64,000 bases of DNA from Calliopum simillimum (GCA_951812925.1 OX638372.1:67473407-67537406), one strand, 5' to 3'. Counted from the stretch's first letter, positions 11,538 through 23,805 are shown. Notes: generated by a model from the letters alone, not told the origin. Numbers and translations: made by a program.

Positions 11538-12580
11538 TATATTTAATAAATTTCCAAAATGATGGCGATAACCATCATTAATTGACAAAATTTGCTTGGC
11601 CATTTGCTAATTGAAAGGTTATTTCAGAGCCCATTTTGATTTAATTCGTGCTAAAATTCATTCCTCATGTTAAGCATGGTTACTATTAATAGTTGAGAAA
11701 TAGTCAAAATGAGACCTCATCACACACAGCTGAATAAGAAGACTTTATTTAAAAAACTGTTCTATGGAGTTACTCGGTTTCTGCAGTGAACGACTAAAAA
11801 TAGTTTGGATTCTATATCGGTATTTCCATGATTTTAAAACATAAGTACGAGCATACTCGATAAGAGTACATCTATAATAGACTGACCCAAAAAAACCAAA
11901 GGTGTTCCGATCTTAGGGGCTCAGCACTTAAAATGTTTGGTAGGGTCTCTAGATTACGTGAGTAAATTTTGTTAAGAAAATATTGAGATTTAGTACTCGC
12001 GCAAGCGCGAAAGGTGGCGCTGCCTTGACCGTACGAGCCCGTGGAAATCGATAAAAAAGTATAGAAACAATTTTTTTTTTCTATCCTACTTTATGTTTTC
12101 GAGGTCGCTGAAGACGATGGCATGGCCAGTTTTTGGAAAAGATTCCAAGATTTCAAGACATTCAAGATATCTCTCGAAAAAAACGAAAAAATATGAGATA
12201 TCGTAGGAAAAATTTTTGTTTTTTTTTTTCTCGGACACTAGTCTTGTAGCCTAGGCTGTGACAAACAAAATGAGTGGTCGCACAATATTTTTTGCTGGTC
12301 ACCGGGGATATCTGCCAATTTTACACAATTATCATTAGTTTTTGAGGTCCTACCTTGTATTTTCAATGTCACTGGAGATGCTGGAACATTTATTTTCACG
12401 ATAAAATACAAATATTTCAATACATTCAAGAAATACCTATGATAAATTCGAATATTAGTATGATATCGGTCCGATGGTTCGCCGAATATTCAAAAAGGAG
12501 AAGGTTTTTCTTATCAGGGAAGCTAGAAAGTAAAAAGCCATCAAATAATCAGAATTCAATTTATTGAAAGCTTCAGAGAT
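11538..12580. other. no gene seen
   Basis: AT-rich. The segment near 11990-12060 (CTCGCGCAAGCGCGAAAGG) is locally GC-rich and holds a small palindrome, GCGCAAGCGCG. No coding signal was accepted. Confidence 0.35.
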
Positions 12581-12826
12581 CTACTTTTTAGTACAATTGA
12601 GTAATATTTTACGATTACAGTCAACGCTGTGAACTAAATTCTGGTACTGGCTTTCTTCTTTTACTCTACCTCCATTATATTTTTCCGCCAAAGCCACTGC
12701 TCTCTCGGCAATATCGTTAGTCACTTTCAATCCTTGGACCTTCATCATCTCCTGCTTGTACGTTTCATCCCACATCCATAACGAGGGATATTTTTTAAGG
12801 AATTCAACGGAAATTTTTATCTCCAC
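12581..12826 (-). pseudogene. short conserved-looking ORF fragment, probably repeat-derived
   Basis: An 81-codon minus frame includes WDETYKQEMMKVQGLKVTND and IAERAVALAEKYNG. The ND-AERAVAL pattern is one I associate with an uncharacterised arthropod protein family of repetitive origin. That is memory of a pattern, not a search result. There is no start context, upstream exon or terminal repeat to show a working gene. Confidence 0.3.
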
Positions 12827-13139
12827 GAAATTTCATTCGATTTTGCTCAGCACAGGCTTAAAATGTTTGCAATTAAATGTGTCTTTGAATAAAATTGGTA
12901 AAAAAAAATTATTTAAAAACAATATACGCCGAAAACAAAGTGTTTCATTTGACGTTGATATGAAAAATTGTAAAAAATTTGTGAAATTTCTTCGTAAACT
13001 TGGAAAAATAAAATAGATCGGACTTGGCGTTTTCTTCTTATGGTATCAACAAAGAAACAAAATCCTACCTCGATCATACAAATTAATTCACACTAACAGA
13101 AATCCTAGAGTTCAATGTTTTTAACGCTCTGGGAACTCC

Positions 13140-14095
13140 ACTTTTTGTAATTTTTCAAAAAAAATAAAAAGTTCCAAAAAAATCACACTTATTTCTTAGA
13201 CGATTCTAAGCATTTTTGGTCTAACACCCATTTTTCGGTAAGATGCCTTGGATTTGAGAAAAACCGTTTTTCCGACCGCATAAAAAAATGTTTATATGGG
13301 TAGCCATATTTCGGTCAACTTTTGATTTAAGAAATTTTTTAATAAAGCATTTTAAAGGAAATTTTATCCGCTTTTTCTTTATTTTTCTCTTACCTTAAAA
13401 AGATTATAGGCAAAAGAGTAAAAAACACAAGAATTCGAAATTTTTTGTTTTTTTTTTTGTTGTTTCCAAATTTTTAGCATAAGAAAATTTTGCATCGTTA
13501 TATATTGAGAAAACTGTCAAGGGAGCCTTTCCTCCCCCCCCTCTCCGATTTCCACCCTCTCTTTAAATAGCACTCTGCGGTTTTTTCTTCATAACTGACC
13601 CATTGACCGATTTCTGTAATAAAAACCCGTAAGCTTCTTAGTTCCTTTTAGGCATGTTTTTTATGGTATAATCCAGAGACTAATTCTATGGAGGCTTTGC
13701 CTGGCAACCACCTTAATGGTTATAAGTTTAAATTTGTTAATAAAACTCGGAACATAGGTCATATGACCTGTGAAGTCTACATTAACTCTGTCGTTAGTTG
13801 AATTTGCTATACGTTGCTTACCATACGAAAACTCTCATTTAAAGCCCGATTTCTATCTTGAGTCACATACCATTTTAATACTTAGAAATTGGGCTTTCAT
13901 TTAAAGTATATACTTTTTAAAAAGAATTTAAGGAGGTTTTTTTTAAATTTAATATATTTTAACAACAAACGGTACTAAGGCAAAAATCCTCCCGCATTAT
14001 TTATGCCATACCTGACCTACAATATTGCCAAATTTGAGCTAAATCGGTCACAAAAAAATTTTGAGCTGATACACTTGGCGTGTTTTTCTTCTTAT
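13140..14095. repeat. dispersed repeat related to the foldback element at 15.4 kb and to 38.4-38.9 kb
   Basis: 13160-13520 matches 38440-38870 along its length, including CATTTTAAAGGAAATTTTAT and AGTAAAAAACACAAGAATTC. The right end (13965-14085: CGGTACTAAGG, AATCCTCCCGCATTAT, ACACTTGGCGTGTTTTTCTTC) matches the terminal 120 bp of the foldback element ending at 16655. This looks like a diverged or composite single arm of that family. Confidence 0.7.
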
Positions 14096-14244
14096 ACTAA
14101 GTACTTTTATGCAAAAAGTATTATTTTTGCACACATTTTTTCCCATCCATTCATTTTATCTGAATTTGATCTGAAAATATGAGGTTCAAAGTAAAAGATA
14201 CAAAAATATTTCTTATTCCCATTTGTTACAAAATTATTTAATTA

Positions 14245-14250
14245 TTTATT
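14245..14250 (-). terminator. poly(A) signal AATAAA of the glycine-rich gene
   Basis: TTTATT on the plus strand (AATAAA on the minus) lies 68-73 bases beyond the stop codon of the glycine-rich protein. Confidence 0.6.
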
Positions 14251-14317
14251 TCATATCGTTTTAAATCGTATCACAATATTAACAAGCAGAGAAAGGAAAA
14301 GCAACTCATTTGAATAT

Positions 14318-15010
14318 TTAACACCAACTATTACCACCAAATGAACCATATCCCAATCCACCAAAGCCACCTCCATAGCCAAAACTACTACCAGAGCCAT
14401 AGGTAATTGGAGCCCCAGCACCATAACCACCGCTAGTATATCCAACTGTATTAGTAATGACAGGCGAAGCAACTGTTGTAACGACAGGTGTTACAACAGC
14501 TGAAGTAGCAACACTTGGATATGTAGAAACAGCACCACCATAACCAGATGTATATCCTCCAGTATATCCTCCAGTGTATCCTCCAGTATATCCTCCAGTA
14601 TAGCCTCCAGTGTATCCTCCAGTATTTCCTCCAGTATATCCTCCAGTATAGCCACCACTATATCCACTCGTGGGAATAATTGAAATTTTGATCACTTTAC
14701 TTGCACCGTAACCTGCGCTTCTACCGATACCAGCACCATAACCACCCCCAAACGAACCGCCATAACCGCCGCCATAGCTGCCGCCATAACCGCCGCCATA
14801 ACCGCCACCGTAACCACCGCCACCGTAACCACCGCCAATGCCTGCTCCACTGCCAAAACCTGCTCCACCGCCAAAGCCTGCACCACCAATACCACCGCTA
14901 TATCCCGTTCCTCCACTGACTCCACCTAAGAGACCAAGTTCACTAAGCGTCGCTTGGATTGGGACAACTACTGCAGCAATAACGGCCAAAATGCAAACGA
15001 AGACTTTCAT
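14318..15010 (-). CDS. secreted glycine-rich structural protein (cuticle/silk-like)
   Basis: Single-exon gene of 230 codons. Residues 1-20 (MKVFVCILAVIAAVVVPIQA) are a classic signal peptide. Residues about 28-100 are Gly-rich blocks (GGYGGGYGGSYGG type). A short non-repetitive part (ASKVIKISIIPTSGYSGG) follows, then about ten GGYT repeats, a Thr/Val-rich part (VATSAVVTPVVTTVASPVI) and a second Gly-rich tail ending NSWC. The composition fits extracellular matrix, cuticle or chorion-type structural proteins; no exact family is assigned. The start is supported by the signal peptide, the CAACATG context and the TATA/initiator spacing. The C-rich opposite-strand frames are shadows of the repeats. 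Confidence 0.85.
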   Translation of the reverse strand: MKVFVCILAVIAAVVVPIQATLSELGLLGGVSGGTGYSGGIGGAGFGGGAGFGSGAGIGGGYGGGGYGGGYGGGYGGSYGGGYGGSFGGGYGAGIGRSAGYGASKVIKISIIPTSGYSGGYTGGYTGGNTGGYTGGYTGGYTGGYTGGYTGGYTSGYGGAVSTYPSVATSAVVTPVVTTVASPVITNTVGYTSGGYGAGAPITYGSGSSFGYGGGFGGLGYGSFGGNSWC

Positions 15011-15074
15011 GTTGTTTATTGTTTTACTACGGATCTGGATGTGGATGTTGTGTTAAACTGAAGTTGTCAACTTG

Positions 15075-15079
15075 ACTGA
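15075..15079 (-). promoter_or_regulatory. initiator TCAGT of the glycine-rich gene
   Basis: On the minus strand ATCAGTC lies 34 bases downstream of the TATA box and matches the arthropod initiator TCAGTY. It would give a 5' leader of about 67 nt. Confidence 0.65.
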
Positions 15080-15103
15080 TACTCTTTGGAGTCCACCAGT
15101 TCA

Positions 15104-15111
15104 TATTTATA
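15104..15111 (-). promoter_or_regulatory. TATA box TATAAATA of the glycine-rich gene
   Basis: TATAAATA on the minus strand at the expected distance upstream of the initiator, in an otherwise mixed-composition stretch. Confidence 0.7.
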
Positions 15112-15433
15112 TGCAAATAACCAAAAATATTGCAATTCATCCAACAAAGATGTCTTTGTTCTGTTTTTTCTTTCTTTAGGTTGCTCAGGTCTATTCACAT
15201 GGCATTTTGGTCAAGTTTAGGTAAATATTCGATAATTGATTTTACACATCTTGTTATTATGCACCATACTTGGATTCAAAGTCATAAGTAAAGTAATAGT
15301 TGGATTTGACTGAAAAAAATCCGTTGAAATGCAAAATTTAAAAATTTATATAAATTCATTGGTCATTCTTTCTCGAATATTTCTTCTTCAGCTCCCGCTA
15401 AAAATTTTATTTGAGAACTTTTTTATATAAGTA

Positions 15434-16655
15434 TGAAGCAAAACACGCCAAGTGTACAGGCTGAAATTTTTTTCGCTCAAATTTAGCAATATAGTAGATT
15501 CGGTGTGCAAGAACAATAATCCGGGAGGATTTGATTCTAATACCATTTGTTGTAAAAATACGGGGTGTTGAAGTTGGCGTTTTTAGTCATTTTCATGAAA
15601 AGGGTGTTTTTTCAAAAATGTATACCTTACACCTCAGTTTGTAAATGGATATATATTAGTAACTAGTCCGATTAATTTTTAAGTGTTCTTTTTATTAAAC
15701 ATATTACTCAGTTAAAAACAATTTTTTTCACCAAAATTTTTTACACTTAAAAATACTTTTGAATTTTTTTTTTAAAAAAAACCTTAAATTTTTTTAAAAG
15801 TACTTTAAATTAAAGCAGAATTTATAAGCTTTAAAATTATGTATCATTCAAGATAGTATTAGATCGCTAGATGAGAGTTTATGGCTTTTGAAGGCCCGCG
15901 GTAGGCAAAACTCTTTGTTTACTCAAGATGAAGGCATCTTACAAAAAAAGTGTACCAGCCATAAAATGCTTAGATTCGTTTGAGAAATACATGTGAATTT
16001 TTTTAAACTTTTTTTTTGAATAATTTTTGAAAAAAAAATTTTTTTTTGAGAAATTTTTTCAAAAATTATTTAAAAAAAAACATATAGCTTTCCAAAAAAT
16101 TCCCAAAAATTTCACACGCATTTCTTTTATGATCCTAAGGATTTTATGCCTAGTACACTTTTTTCGTAAGATGCTTTCCTCTTGAGTAAACAAAGAGTTT
16201 TGCCTGCCGTAGGCGTTCAAAAGCCGAATCTCATCTTCAGTTAAACAGCATTTTAAAGCTTATAAATTATGCTCCGTATAATTTATAAGTACTTTTAAAA
16301 AAATTTAAGGAGGGTTTTTTAAAAAAATTCGAAAGTATTTTTAAGTGAAAAAAATTTTGGTGAAAAAAAATTTTTTTCACTAAGTAATATTTTTTTATAA
16401 AAAGAACACTTAAAAGTAAACGGGACCAGTTACTTAGATACATATATCAATTTGCAAACTTGGGTGTAAGGTATAAATTTTTGAAAAAACACCCTTTTCA
16501 TGAAAATGACTAAAAACGCCAACTTCAACACTCTGTATTTTAACAACAAATGGTACTAGGACTAAATCCTCCCGGATTGTTGTTTTTGAACTACTATATT
16601 GCGAAATCGGAGACAAAAAAATTTTCAGCTAGTACACTTGGCGTGTTTTGCTTCA
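15434..16655. mobile_element. palindromic foldback element, 1222 bp, TA-flanked
   Basis: The left arm begins TGAAGCAAAACACGCCAAGT and the right arm ends with its reverse complement, with TA at 15432-15433 and 16656-16657. The arms pair over about 600 bp around a centre near 16045. They share TCCGGGAGGATTTGATTC-like, TTGAAGTTGGCGTTTTTAGT and GAAAAGGGTGTTTTTTC segments. No coding capacity. Related pieces occur at 13140-14095, 36135-36220, 38290-38870 and 40795-40925. Confidence 0.88.
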
Positions 16656-16795
16656 TATGTATGTATAAAATTTCAAAGGAAACTTATCTAAAATAATTTT
16701 TGAAATGAAACTTTAGGTGCACATGAAAACCTACATACCCTTTTAGTTTCAATATTTTTTGAGTGAAAATTTTTGTACACAAATTAAGGTTTGTA

Positions 16796-18001
16796 CCGTA
16801 AGCAGGGGTGACTTTGATACAAAAAATAGAACTTTCAAGTTTAGGAGCTAATAATTTCAACAATTTTAATAAAATAAATGGTTACATTGCTTTAAATTTT
16901 TCGTGGGGGTTTCAGTTTTAATGTCATGTAATAAAATTATTGCGAAGTAATTACAGTTATTTTAAAATAATATTTATGTAAGTGGGCTAAAGTCACCTCA
17001 ATGGTGGGATGACTTTAACCGAAAAATTTTATTCATTGATTTGACATGATATACCATTAACGATGCAGAATCAGAGTATCAGGTTTTGTTAACTTAAGTT
17101 CTCTCTTCATTTTGGTATATTTATATAGGCAATCGGCCTAGGTTAAGAGATTTTTTCAAGGACGAGATTAAAAAAAAACTAAAATTTTTTAAAAACATCG
17201 GTTTCAGCCATTCGTATGTTTTGCTTATATGTATATATGTTACATCATATAACAATACTGATCTTAAAGGCCAATAAAACTAAAAAATTCCACAAAAACA
17301 AGTTACAAATTCATTGAAGATTAGAAAACAAAAAATACTTGATTCAAAAAATTTAAAAACAAAAGAAATTCTTATTCTTTATAAACGCCTCTTTTGTTAA
17401 AGGGCTTGGGTGGCTTAATTTTTGCAAAATTCCACTAGATAAATAATAGCAAATATCCTTTCCTTTGTTTTACAAAGATCAAAAGGAAAAAGTAATAATA
17501 ATTTCAGTATGGCGAAAGACTAGAGTTTATTTTAACCACAGTTTACCACACCCAGTATTTTTGGCGTCAATTTGGCTCGAATTAGGGTTTCTTTCGAGCC
17601 AGCCTAGCAACACAAAGTTTTTTGTGGGTGACTTTGAACCGGTTCAAAGTCACCCAAATATATCCATCAAAGTCGATTGATTAAGGAAGAAATTTAAATA
17701 ATATTTCTAGTGATATCACTCATCTAACGCCAGCAATTTTTCTTCTAGTCAAAAAGTAGTAATTTTCTGAGCGTTAAAAAATGCGACATAAGACAACTTT
17801 TAGAAAATGCAATAATTTCTATGAAATTTCGCGCTCAAAAAAAACTTTGAAAACGGACGCTAAAAGCTAATACTTCAAGGATACTGATTGACCCAATACA
17901 AATCGAAAACTAGTTCTTGAGATGATAATATTACTATTTTAATCTCTTTTTTCTTACCGGTTAAAGTCACCCCCGGATGTTAAAGTCACCCCTGCTTACG
18001 G
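16796..18001. mobile_element. TA-flanked element with iterated GGGTGACTTT motifs, 1206 bp
   Basis: The ends CCGTAAGCAGGGGTGACTTT are inverted at 16796 and 18001, with TA outside both. The GGGTGACTTT core recurs inside in both orientations (near 16990-17020, 17626-17655, 17960-17995). The interior open frame (17465-17680) reads through one such repeat and is not a transposase. It resembles 19121-19663 and 26480-27356 in layout, but the motif differs. Confidence 0.88.
17626..17655. repeat. perfect 30-bp palindrome
   Basis: GGGTGACTTTGAACC is followed immediately by its exact reverse complement, with no spacer. It lies inside the 16.8-18.0 kb element and is made of two copies of the element's terminal motif. 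Confidence 0.95.
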
Positions 18002-18003
18002 TA

Positions 18004-19118
18004 TTTTAAAAGTGAAAAAAAGTGAAGCAGAAAAAGTGACACCCGCACCACCCTGCAATTATCAAAAACATACAGATGGTACAGATCCGATATTTTGAAA
18101 AAAGTGAAAATTCACGACCTTTAATTGCCCTGAATAATTTTAATATTTATCTGACTACGCCGTATTTATGTAAAAATCTGATTTTATAACAGTTTGAAAT
18201 TTCGACTTTTAGTGTTTAGCAACTAGTGATAAAAATTGACCCATATGTGAGGATATAGAGGATAAAAGTTCGCTACAAAAATACTCCTCATGTTATCCTG
18301 CAAAATTTTGCCATGCATTTTGTCTTGTTTTGTGATTTTATTGGTGTTTTACAAAAAAAGCATTGAACTGAAAGCTCAAACCAACAGTGTCATCTGATCC
18401 ATGCTTGTCGGTAGCAAATAATGTAAATCATTTTCTGTTCCAAAAAGCAATTAAACCTGAAATTCTTGTAATAAGTAAAAAAATTTACATTTCCAAAAAA
18501 TCATAATTTTGACCCCTTGCTAAATACAGTAGTAAACAGAAAATATTAAAAATTTACAAGAAATGCCACTATATTTTTCTTATGCAATTTGGTCCCCTTA
18601 ACTTGAAAGTCCTTCAAAAAAAAAACTTTATGGATATGTTTTCAAGATATGAATTTTAGAATTTTTTTTTCCTTTTTTTCGAGGGTAGGTTACTTTTTAA
18701 GTTATATTTCAAGCAATAAGCAGCTGATTTGGTCGCAATAGATATCACACTAAACGTAATTTAATCACTTTTGAACGCCTTTCACATTATTTTCCAAGCG
18801 GAATAGCGGTGTATGTGTAATAAGTCAAAATAAATGATAAAAATCGGTTTTTTTTTTGTCATTGAAAAAATGGAACTACCACATTTCCTGGAACTGCACC
18901 ATAAGGCTGAAAACAGCGCTTTCTGCAACTTTAAGCAAGGATATCTCAAAATCTGAGGGTGATGGCTAAATTCTGACCTCGCATTCGTTTAAAGCACATT
19001 AAAAACCATACCGTATGGTACCTCAATTTTCTACTACAAGACTTATTTTTTATTTTGTGGTCCTGTGTTATTATTTTGAATTAATTTAAACAAAAAGTCA
19101 AACAAAAAATTCGAAAAG
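18004..19118. other. no gene seen
   Basis: AT-rich intergenic DNA with homopolymer runs. No terminal repeats or coding signal were recognised. Confidence 0.4.
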
Positions 19119-19120
19119 TA

Positions 19121-19663
19121 GAGTAGAACGGGGTAATGTCGTGCAGGGGGTAATGTCGTGCACTGGCTGTTTTAGCCCAAAGAATTGAATGATTTACCAA
19201 CTGTTTGTAAGGTAGGGACCTGCTGACCTACTGAGCTTATGCATATAATACTAGCAATTTTTACCAGTTCGTCTCTACAGAGTAACCTTTTTTTCAAAAT
19301 GCACGCTTTCGGGACGATAAAAGTGTTTTTTTATCGGGTCAGAAAAATAATTTTCCTTGCGGGAAAATATACCAGGTAAGTGTTTTCTGAAACGAAATAT
19401 CCTGCCAAAGAAAAGAAGTATTTGGTTTTGGAAAAAAATTTTGGGCTTCACCGAGTTATCGAAGTTGACCTTTAAAACGACCATTGGGGTAATGTGCACA
19501 TTCACTTACACAGACACAATTTCTTGCTACACAAATGTTGTTACACATGGATGTAACCAATGAAATTATCTCTCGATTGAATGCTTACTCGTCGCATTCA
19601 CTTGAGATGTACGGCTTTACGAGCATGTCAAAGTTGAGTGCACGACATTGCCCCGTTCTACTC
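19121..19663. mobile_element. TA-flanked MITE with GGGGTAATGTCGTGCA ends, 543 bp
   Basis: 25-bp inverted ends with one mismatch (19121-19145 and 19639-19663, beginning GAGTAGAACGGGGTAATGTC), TA on both sides. The GGGGTAATGTCGTGCA core is repeated immediately inside the left end (19147-19163). A 68-76 codon overlapping frame pair in the middle is a palindromic by-product. No transposase. Confidence 0.88.
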
Positions 19664-19829
19664 TATTGATTGTTTTTTATTACTTATTTAATATTAGTTG
19701 TTTTGAAAATAATGTCAGTACAAGAATGATAAAATACAGGTTGTGCCATCCGCAGGTTGAAGAGTAAAATGATGCCAACGAATGCCCTATTGGAACAATC
19801 AATTTTTATTCCTTTGTACGTTCCTTTTT

Positions 19830-20485
19830 GTGTTTCCAAAAACTGGAATTCATTCTCCCATTTTGAAAAAAGGGGACCACACCATTCCAGCAAACTATCG
19901 CGGAATATCCGTTCTTAACTCCTTAAAGAAGGTGTTCACTCAAATATTGTACAACAGATTGTTAAAATGGATTGACTCCAACAACGTTATAAGTCCTTTT
20001 CAGGCTGGTTTTTGGTCCAGCCTCTCAACCATTGATCAGATCTTTGTTATCAAAACTTACGCATCACGGTTTATTAAAAATAAAAAGAAACTTTACGCTT
20101 TTTTCGTCGATTTCAAGGCAGCATTTGACAAGAAATCACTTCTTTTTAAACTTTCTGTTTTAGGACTTTCAACGAAGTTTATTCGAGTTTATCAAAAACT
20201 CATTCATACATCAGCATTTGTTCGAAGCAACAACAAGAAATCAAATACATTCAATACGGAAGCTGGCGTCCCGGAAGGATGTGTTCTTAGTCCAGTCATG
20301 TTCTCCCTTTACATCGATGATGTTGGCGATAGTTTACCAGGGAGCATAAGTTACGGGGGTACTAATTTCGAACCTTATGCAAGTGTAGGAGGTGCAGCGC
20401 CTTACAGTCAGAATATTCCCAAATTTTATTCAGAGCTTGGACTGACTATTCATACGTTCTGTGTGAACTTTGGTTGCATTATCTG
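19830..20485 (+). pseudogene. LINE reverse-transcriptase fragment
   Basis: Non-LTR reverse transcriptase reading in one frame: SPILKKGDHTIPANYRGISV (fingers), then FQAGFWSSLSTIDQIF, YAFFVDFKAAFDKKSLLFKL (motif A, FVDFKAAFD), EAGVPEGCVLSPVMFSLYI (motif B), and YIDDVGDSLPG, after which similarity ends. The catalytic FADD-type motif C and everything downstream are absent, as are the endonuclease and the 5' part. Some residues differ from the usual (GFRRGYST is GFWSSLST here). Confidence 0.85.
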
Positions 20486-20958
20486 AAATAACTCTTGCTC
20501 TACAAAGTTTGGAAAATTAAACATAAGAATGCTTTCCGAGCTTACTATGTTTTCGTTCAGAACTCTCTTTAAAATTTTTGTTTAAACAAACTTACTTCAA
20601 TGTCTTGAATCGCTTCTTTTGTAATCTTGATTGATATATTTTTTCTCTTTTACTGATACAAATAACATTTTAAAATATTTATCTTTAATTTAATGCCTTA
20701 TCGGCGCTGAAGCTAAATAAGAATTGTTTTGTACATGCAATATAAATAATAATAAAAACAGACTTATGTTAACTTTTTTTTCTTTAAATATGTATTTTCG
20801 TTGCATTTTCGTATATTGTGCTATTAAATAATGTTTTCACTTTTTGATGTCCCTTAACAGATTTTGCTAATCAACTTAATATATACCAGAGCTCATTTTT
20901 GCAATGCCGGCAAATTATAAAGATTCACTGAATTATCTTGCTTCGTTTTCCAGTGAAA
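20486..20958. other. no gene seen
   Basis: AT-rich sequence between the LINE fragment and the first copy of the dispersed family. Nothing recognised. Confidence 0.35.
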
Positions 20959-20959
20959 T

Positions 20960-21017
20960 AATTACAACATACGGACGGACATGGCTACATCGACTCAGGA
21001 AGTGATGCTGATCAAGA
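20960..21017 (-). repeat. short inverted copy of the dispersed family core
   Basis: ACGGACGGACATGGCTACAT and CGACTCAGGAAGTGATGCTG are the reverse complement of the head of the family at 21450 (CAGCGTCACCTCCTGAGTCG, then ATATAGCCATGTCCGTC). Confidence 0.75.
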
Positions 21018-21449
21018 GGTTCATGAACTCTCCCTATATTCATCTGTGTTTGCTTGGTAAAATACTTAGGTTCTGAAAAAATAATAAATTATTTCAGGTT
21101 TTTAAGTAAGTTGAACCAAATTAAGAGCTGGAATGACTTTTCGAAAGAAGCAGACTAAACAGGACACAAAATGTTCCATTCACATCAAAATTGAAAACTT
21201 TGAAATAATTATATAATAATTTAAAATGGGCGACATGCAACTCATGTCAGTCATACACTCTGTATACTCTTACTATAACGTAATTGTGTGAATAGGATGA
21301 TCCGATAATAATTTCCCTATTAAATATACCATATAGGGTTAAAATATATCCAAAATAAATTTACTTTAATATTAAAAGTATCTCCTAAGTTTTCATAATC
21401 ATCGTTTCTTGCATCATTCTAAATTTGCTCAATTTGCAATATAGTAAAG

Positions 21450-22322
21450 TATATATATTCTTGATCAGCGTCACCTCCTGAGTCGATATAGCCATGTCCG
21501 TCTGTCTGGCTGGCTGAGTGGCTGGCTGGCTGGGTGGCTGGCTGGATGGGTGACTGGCTGGCAGTGTGTTGAAATACACATTTTGGGAAAACTGAGCAAG
21601 ATAATTCAATGAAATTTGGTACACTGCCTTCATCGTCAAAGATAGCTCGGGGGATTGAAAATGAGCGAAATCGGTCAATGGACACGCCTACCGCCTATAC
21701 AAAAAATATATTCAAAATGCAATTTTAGGAGTATTTTTCACGACAATTCAACCAAAATACGCATAAATACTAAGAATTGTAAGCGCAAGCTCTGAGAAAA
21801 ACCAAACTAATTCGGACAAGAGGGCGTGGCACCTCCCATATAAGCAAAAGCTTCAAAACGCTATACTGAAAGCGTTTTTAGATATATTCGAACCAAATTC
21901 GACTCAAACACTAAGTATTATAAATGAAAGCTCTCAACAAAAATTGGGTGAAATTGGACAAGGGAGCGTGGCACCTCCCATATAAGCAAAAGTTTCAAAA
22001 TGCTATACTGAAAGAGTTTTTTGAGATAATCCAACCAAACTTCACTCAAATACTAAAGACTATAAATGCACGCTCTAAGCTAAAACTAGACGAACTCGGA
22101 CAAGAGGGCGTGGCACCTCCTATGTAAGCAAAAACTTCAAAATGCTATACTGAAAACGTTTTTCACTCAGACACTAAAAACTTTAAATCCAAGCTCTGGA
22201 CAAAAACTGGGTGAACTCGGACAAGAGAGCGTAGCACCTCCCATATGAGCAAAATTTTAAAAATACTGCAGTGTAGGGTATTTAATGTTTGGCCAGGCCA
22301 AATTTTACACCCTAACTAGTTT
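21450..22322. repeat. dispersed repeat family, longest copy, with 142-bp internal units
   Basis: The head is TATATTCTTGATCAGCGTCA, then GATATAGCCATGTCCGTCTG and a GGCTGGCTGG/GGGTGGCTGG run. The middle has four units containing CGTGGCACCTCCCATATAAG at 21831, 21973, 22115 and 22236 (spacings 142, 142, 121). The tail is ACTGCAGTGTAGGGTATTTA, then GGCCAGGCCAAA and CTAACTAGTTT. Related copies lie at 30255-30655 and 34100-34463 plus 37376-37540. No inverted termini or protein were found, so its class is unknown. Confidence 0.85.
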
Positions 22323-23805
22323 ATTTTCATTATTTTATTTTTTAGAGTGCATTCGAATCCCAGAAAAGGGTTTTTTTAAGTTATAGCAAATATTCGACAT
22401 TCCATCATACAGATATAACTTTTGGTCCAATCAACAATATTTCAAGGTCCAATTAAAGGCATATTAATATTTACCAAAATTTGTTAATTATTAACAAAAA
22501 TTATCTAAAATGTTCAATCAAATATATTTCTGTGAGGGAAACTCTTCTCAGTGCAGAAAATGTTGAGGAAAGTTTCTGAAAATCATAAAAATTTGAGTGA
22601 AATTCGAACTTTGGTTCACTACTGATTTGTTAATTTTTACTCGATCGTAACAAAGAGCCCACTTTTAGAAAGATAATTTCTAACAAATTTTTAATATGAA
22701 GAATCGGACAAGATTTTCTCGTTGCAGGCGATCCTATCCACAAAATTTTTTTTTTGGATTTTCGAGTTAAAGAGACCAAAAAAATTGGGGCATTTTTGGT
22801 ACATTTTACATTTACAAACTTATTGAAACAGTAACGTTAAAAAACAAAAATTTCTGCTTTACGCTGCTCGATACTTTTCATTCCTAAGTGAAATGACATT
22901 TAATTTTTATTACGTCCCACATGCATCCGAAAGAGTTTTATGCCCGGGAAAAGCTCGCCTTGAAATGTCAAAGTTCATTTGTATGCACTTCAATGACGCT
23001 GCTGTTGCACACTGCACAACTTATTGCATACACACGCACATTAACGTATTAAAGTTGAAATTTTCCCACTCGTTTATTGGAATTGCGTTATGTATGTGAA
23101 TGTAGGTACGCATACAGATGCTCATGCAAAGGTTAAGACAAACGAGCGTTCATTCCTGCATTTAACAATTAATAATTTCAAAGGTCATCAAGCTGATGAA
23201 GTTAAGGAACTTTAAATATTCTAAATGGAATAATTTTCCGAAAAAGTTCATGTTTAAATAAAATAAAATTTTGCATAAATTAGAGGCTGATTAAGCACTA
23301 AATAAGACAAAATAAGAACAAAGGGTTAAACAACCGAAGCGCAAAAAACCGCGTTCAAACTACTTATGTTGGATAGTTTTTCTCTGACAATTACTTTGTT
23401 GTTAGCCAAATCACAAGATCATCTGCACTTTTTCCACTTAAGTATGTGTGTGTTAATATAATTTTTTTTTTTTTTTTAATTATTTAAAATGTTATTGAAA
23501 TTGCTACATACATATTTTATTTTAGTTAAAACTTTTTTTCTCTTCATATGGCAAGCTAGTCCGGTTTGTGCACTATGAAGGCTCTTGTTCCGCAAAACAA
23601 GTTGTAGTAAAACTTTTTTTTTAACACAAGAAATCGGCTAAAGTTTTTTCGAAAATTCGATTCTGAAAATTAAAAAAAAAAAAATTTCTAAAATGAATAT
23701 CAAAGGTTAGGATAGGCTTAAGAGGCGGCTTAATAGCCACACATAGACCCAAAAGCGACCATAGTGTACCACATCATCCCAGACGTTGAGTCACGTACAT
23801 GAAAA
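22323..23805. other. no gene seen
   Basis: AT-rich. Open frames are short and unrecognised. The T-rich runs near 22750 and 23460 are homopolymers. Confidence 0.4.

Noticed and set aside
14701..15056. His/Arg-rich and Pro-rich frames opposite the glycine-rich gene
   Set aside because: They are complements of the Gly-codon repeats. The minus frame has the signal peptide and promoter.
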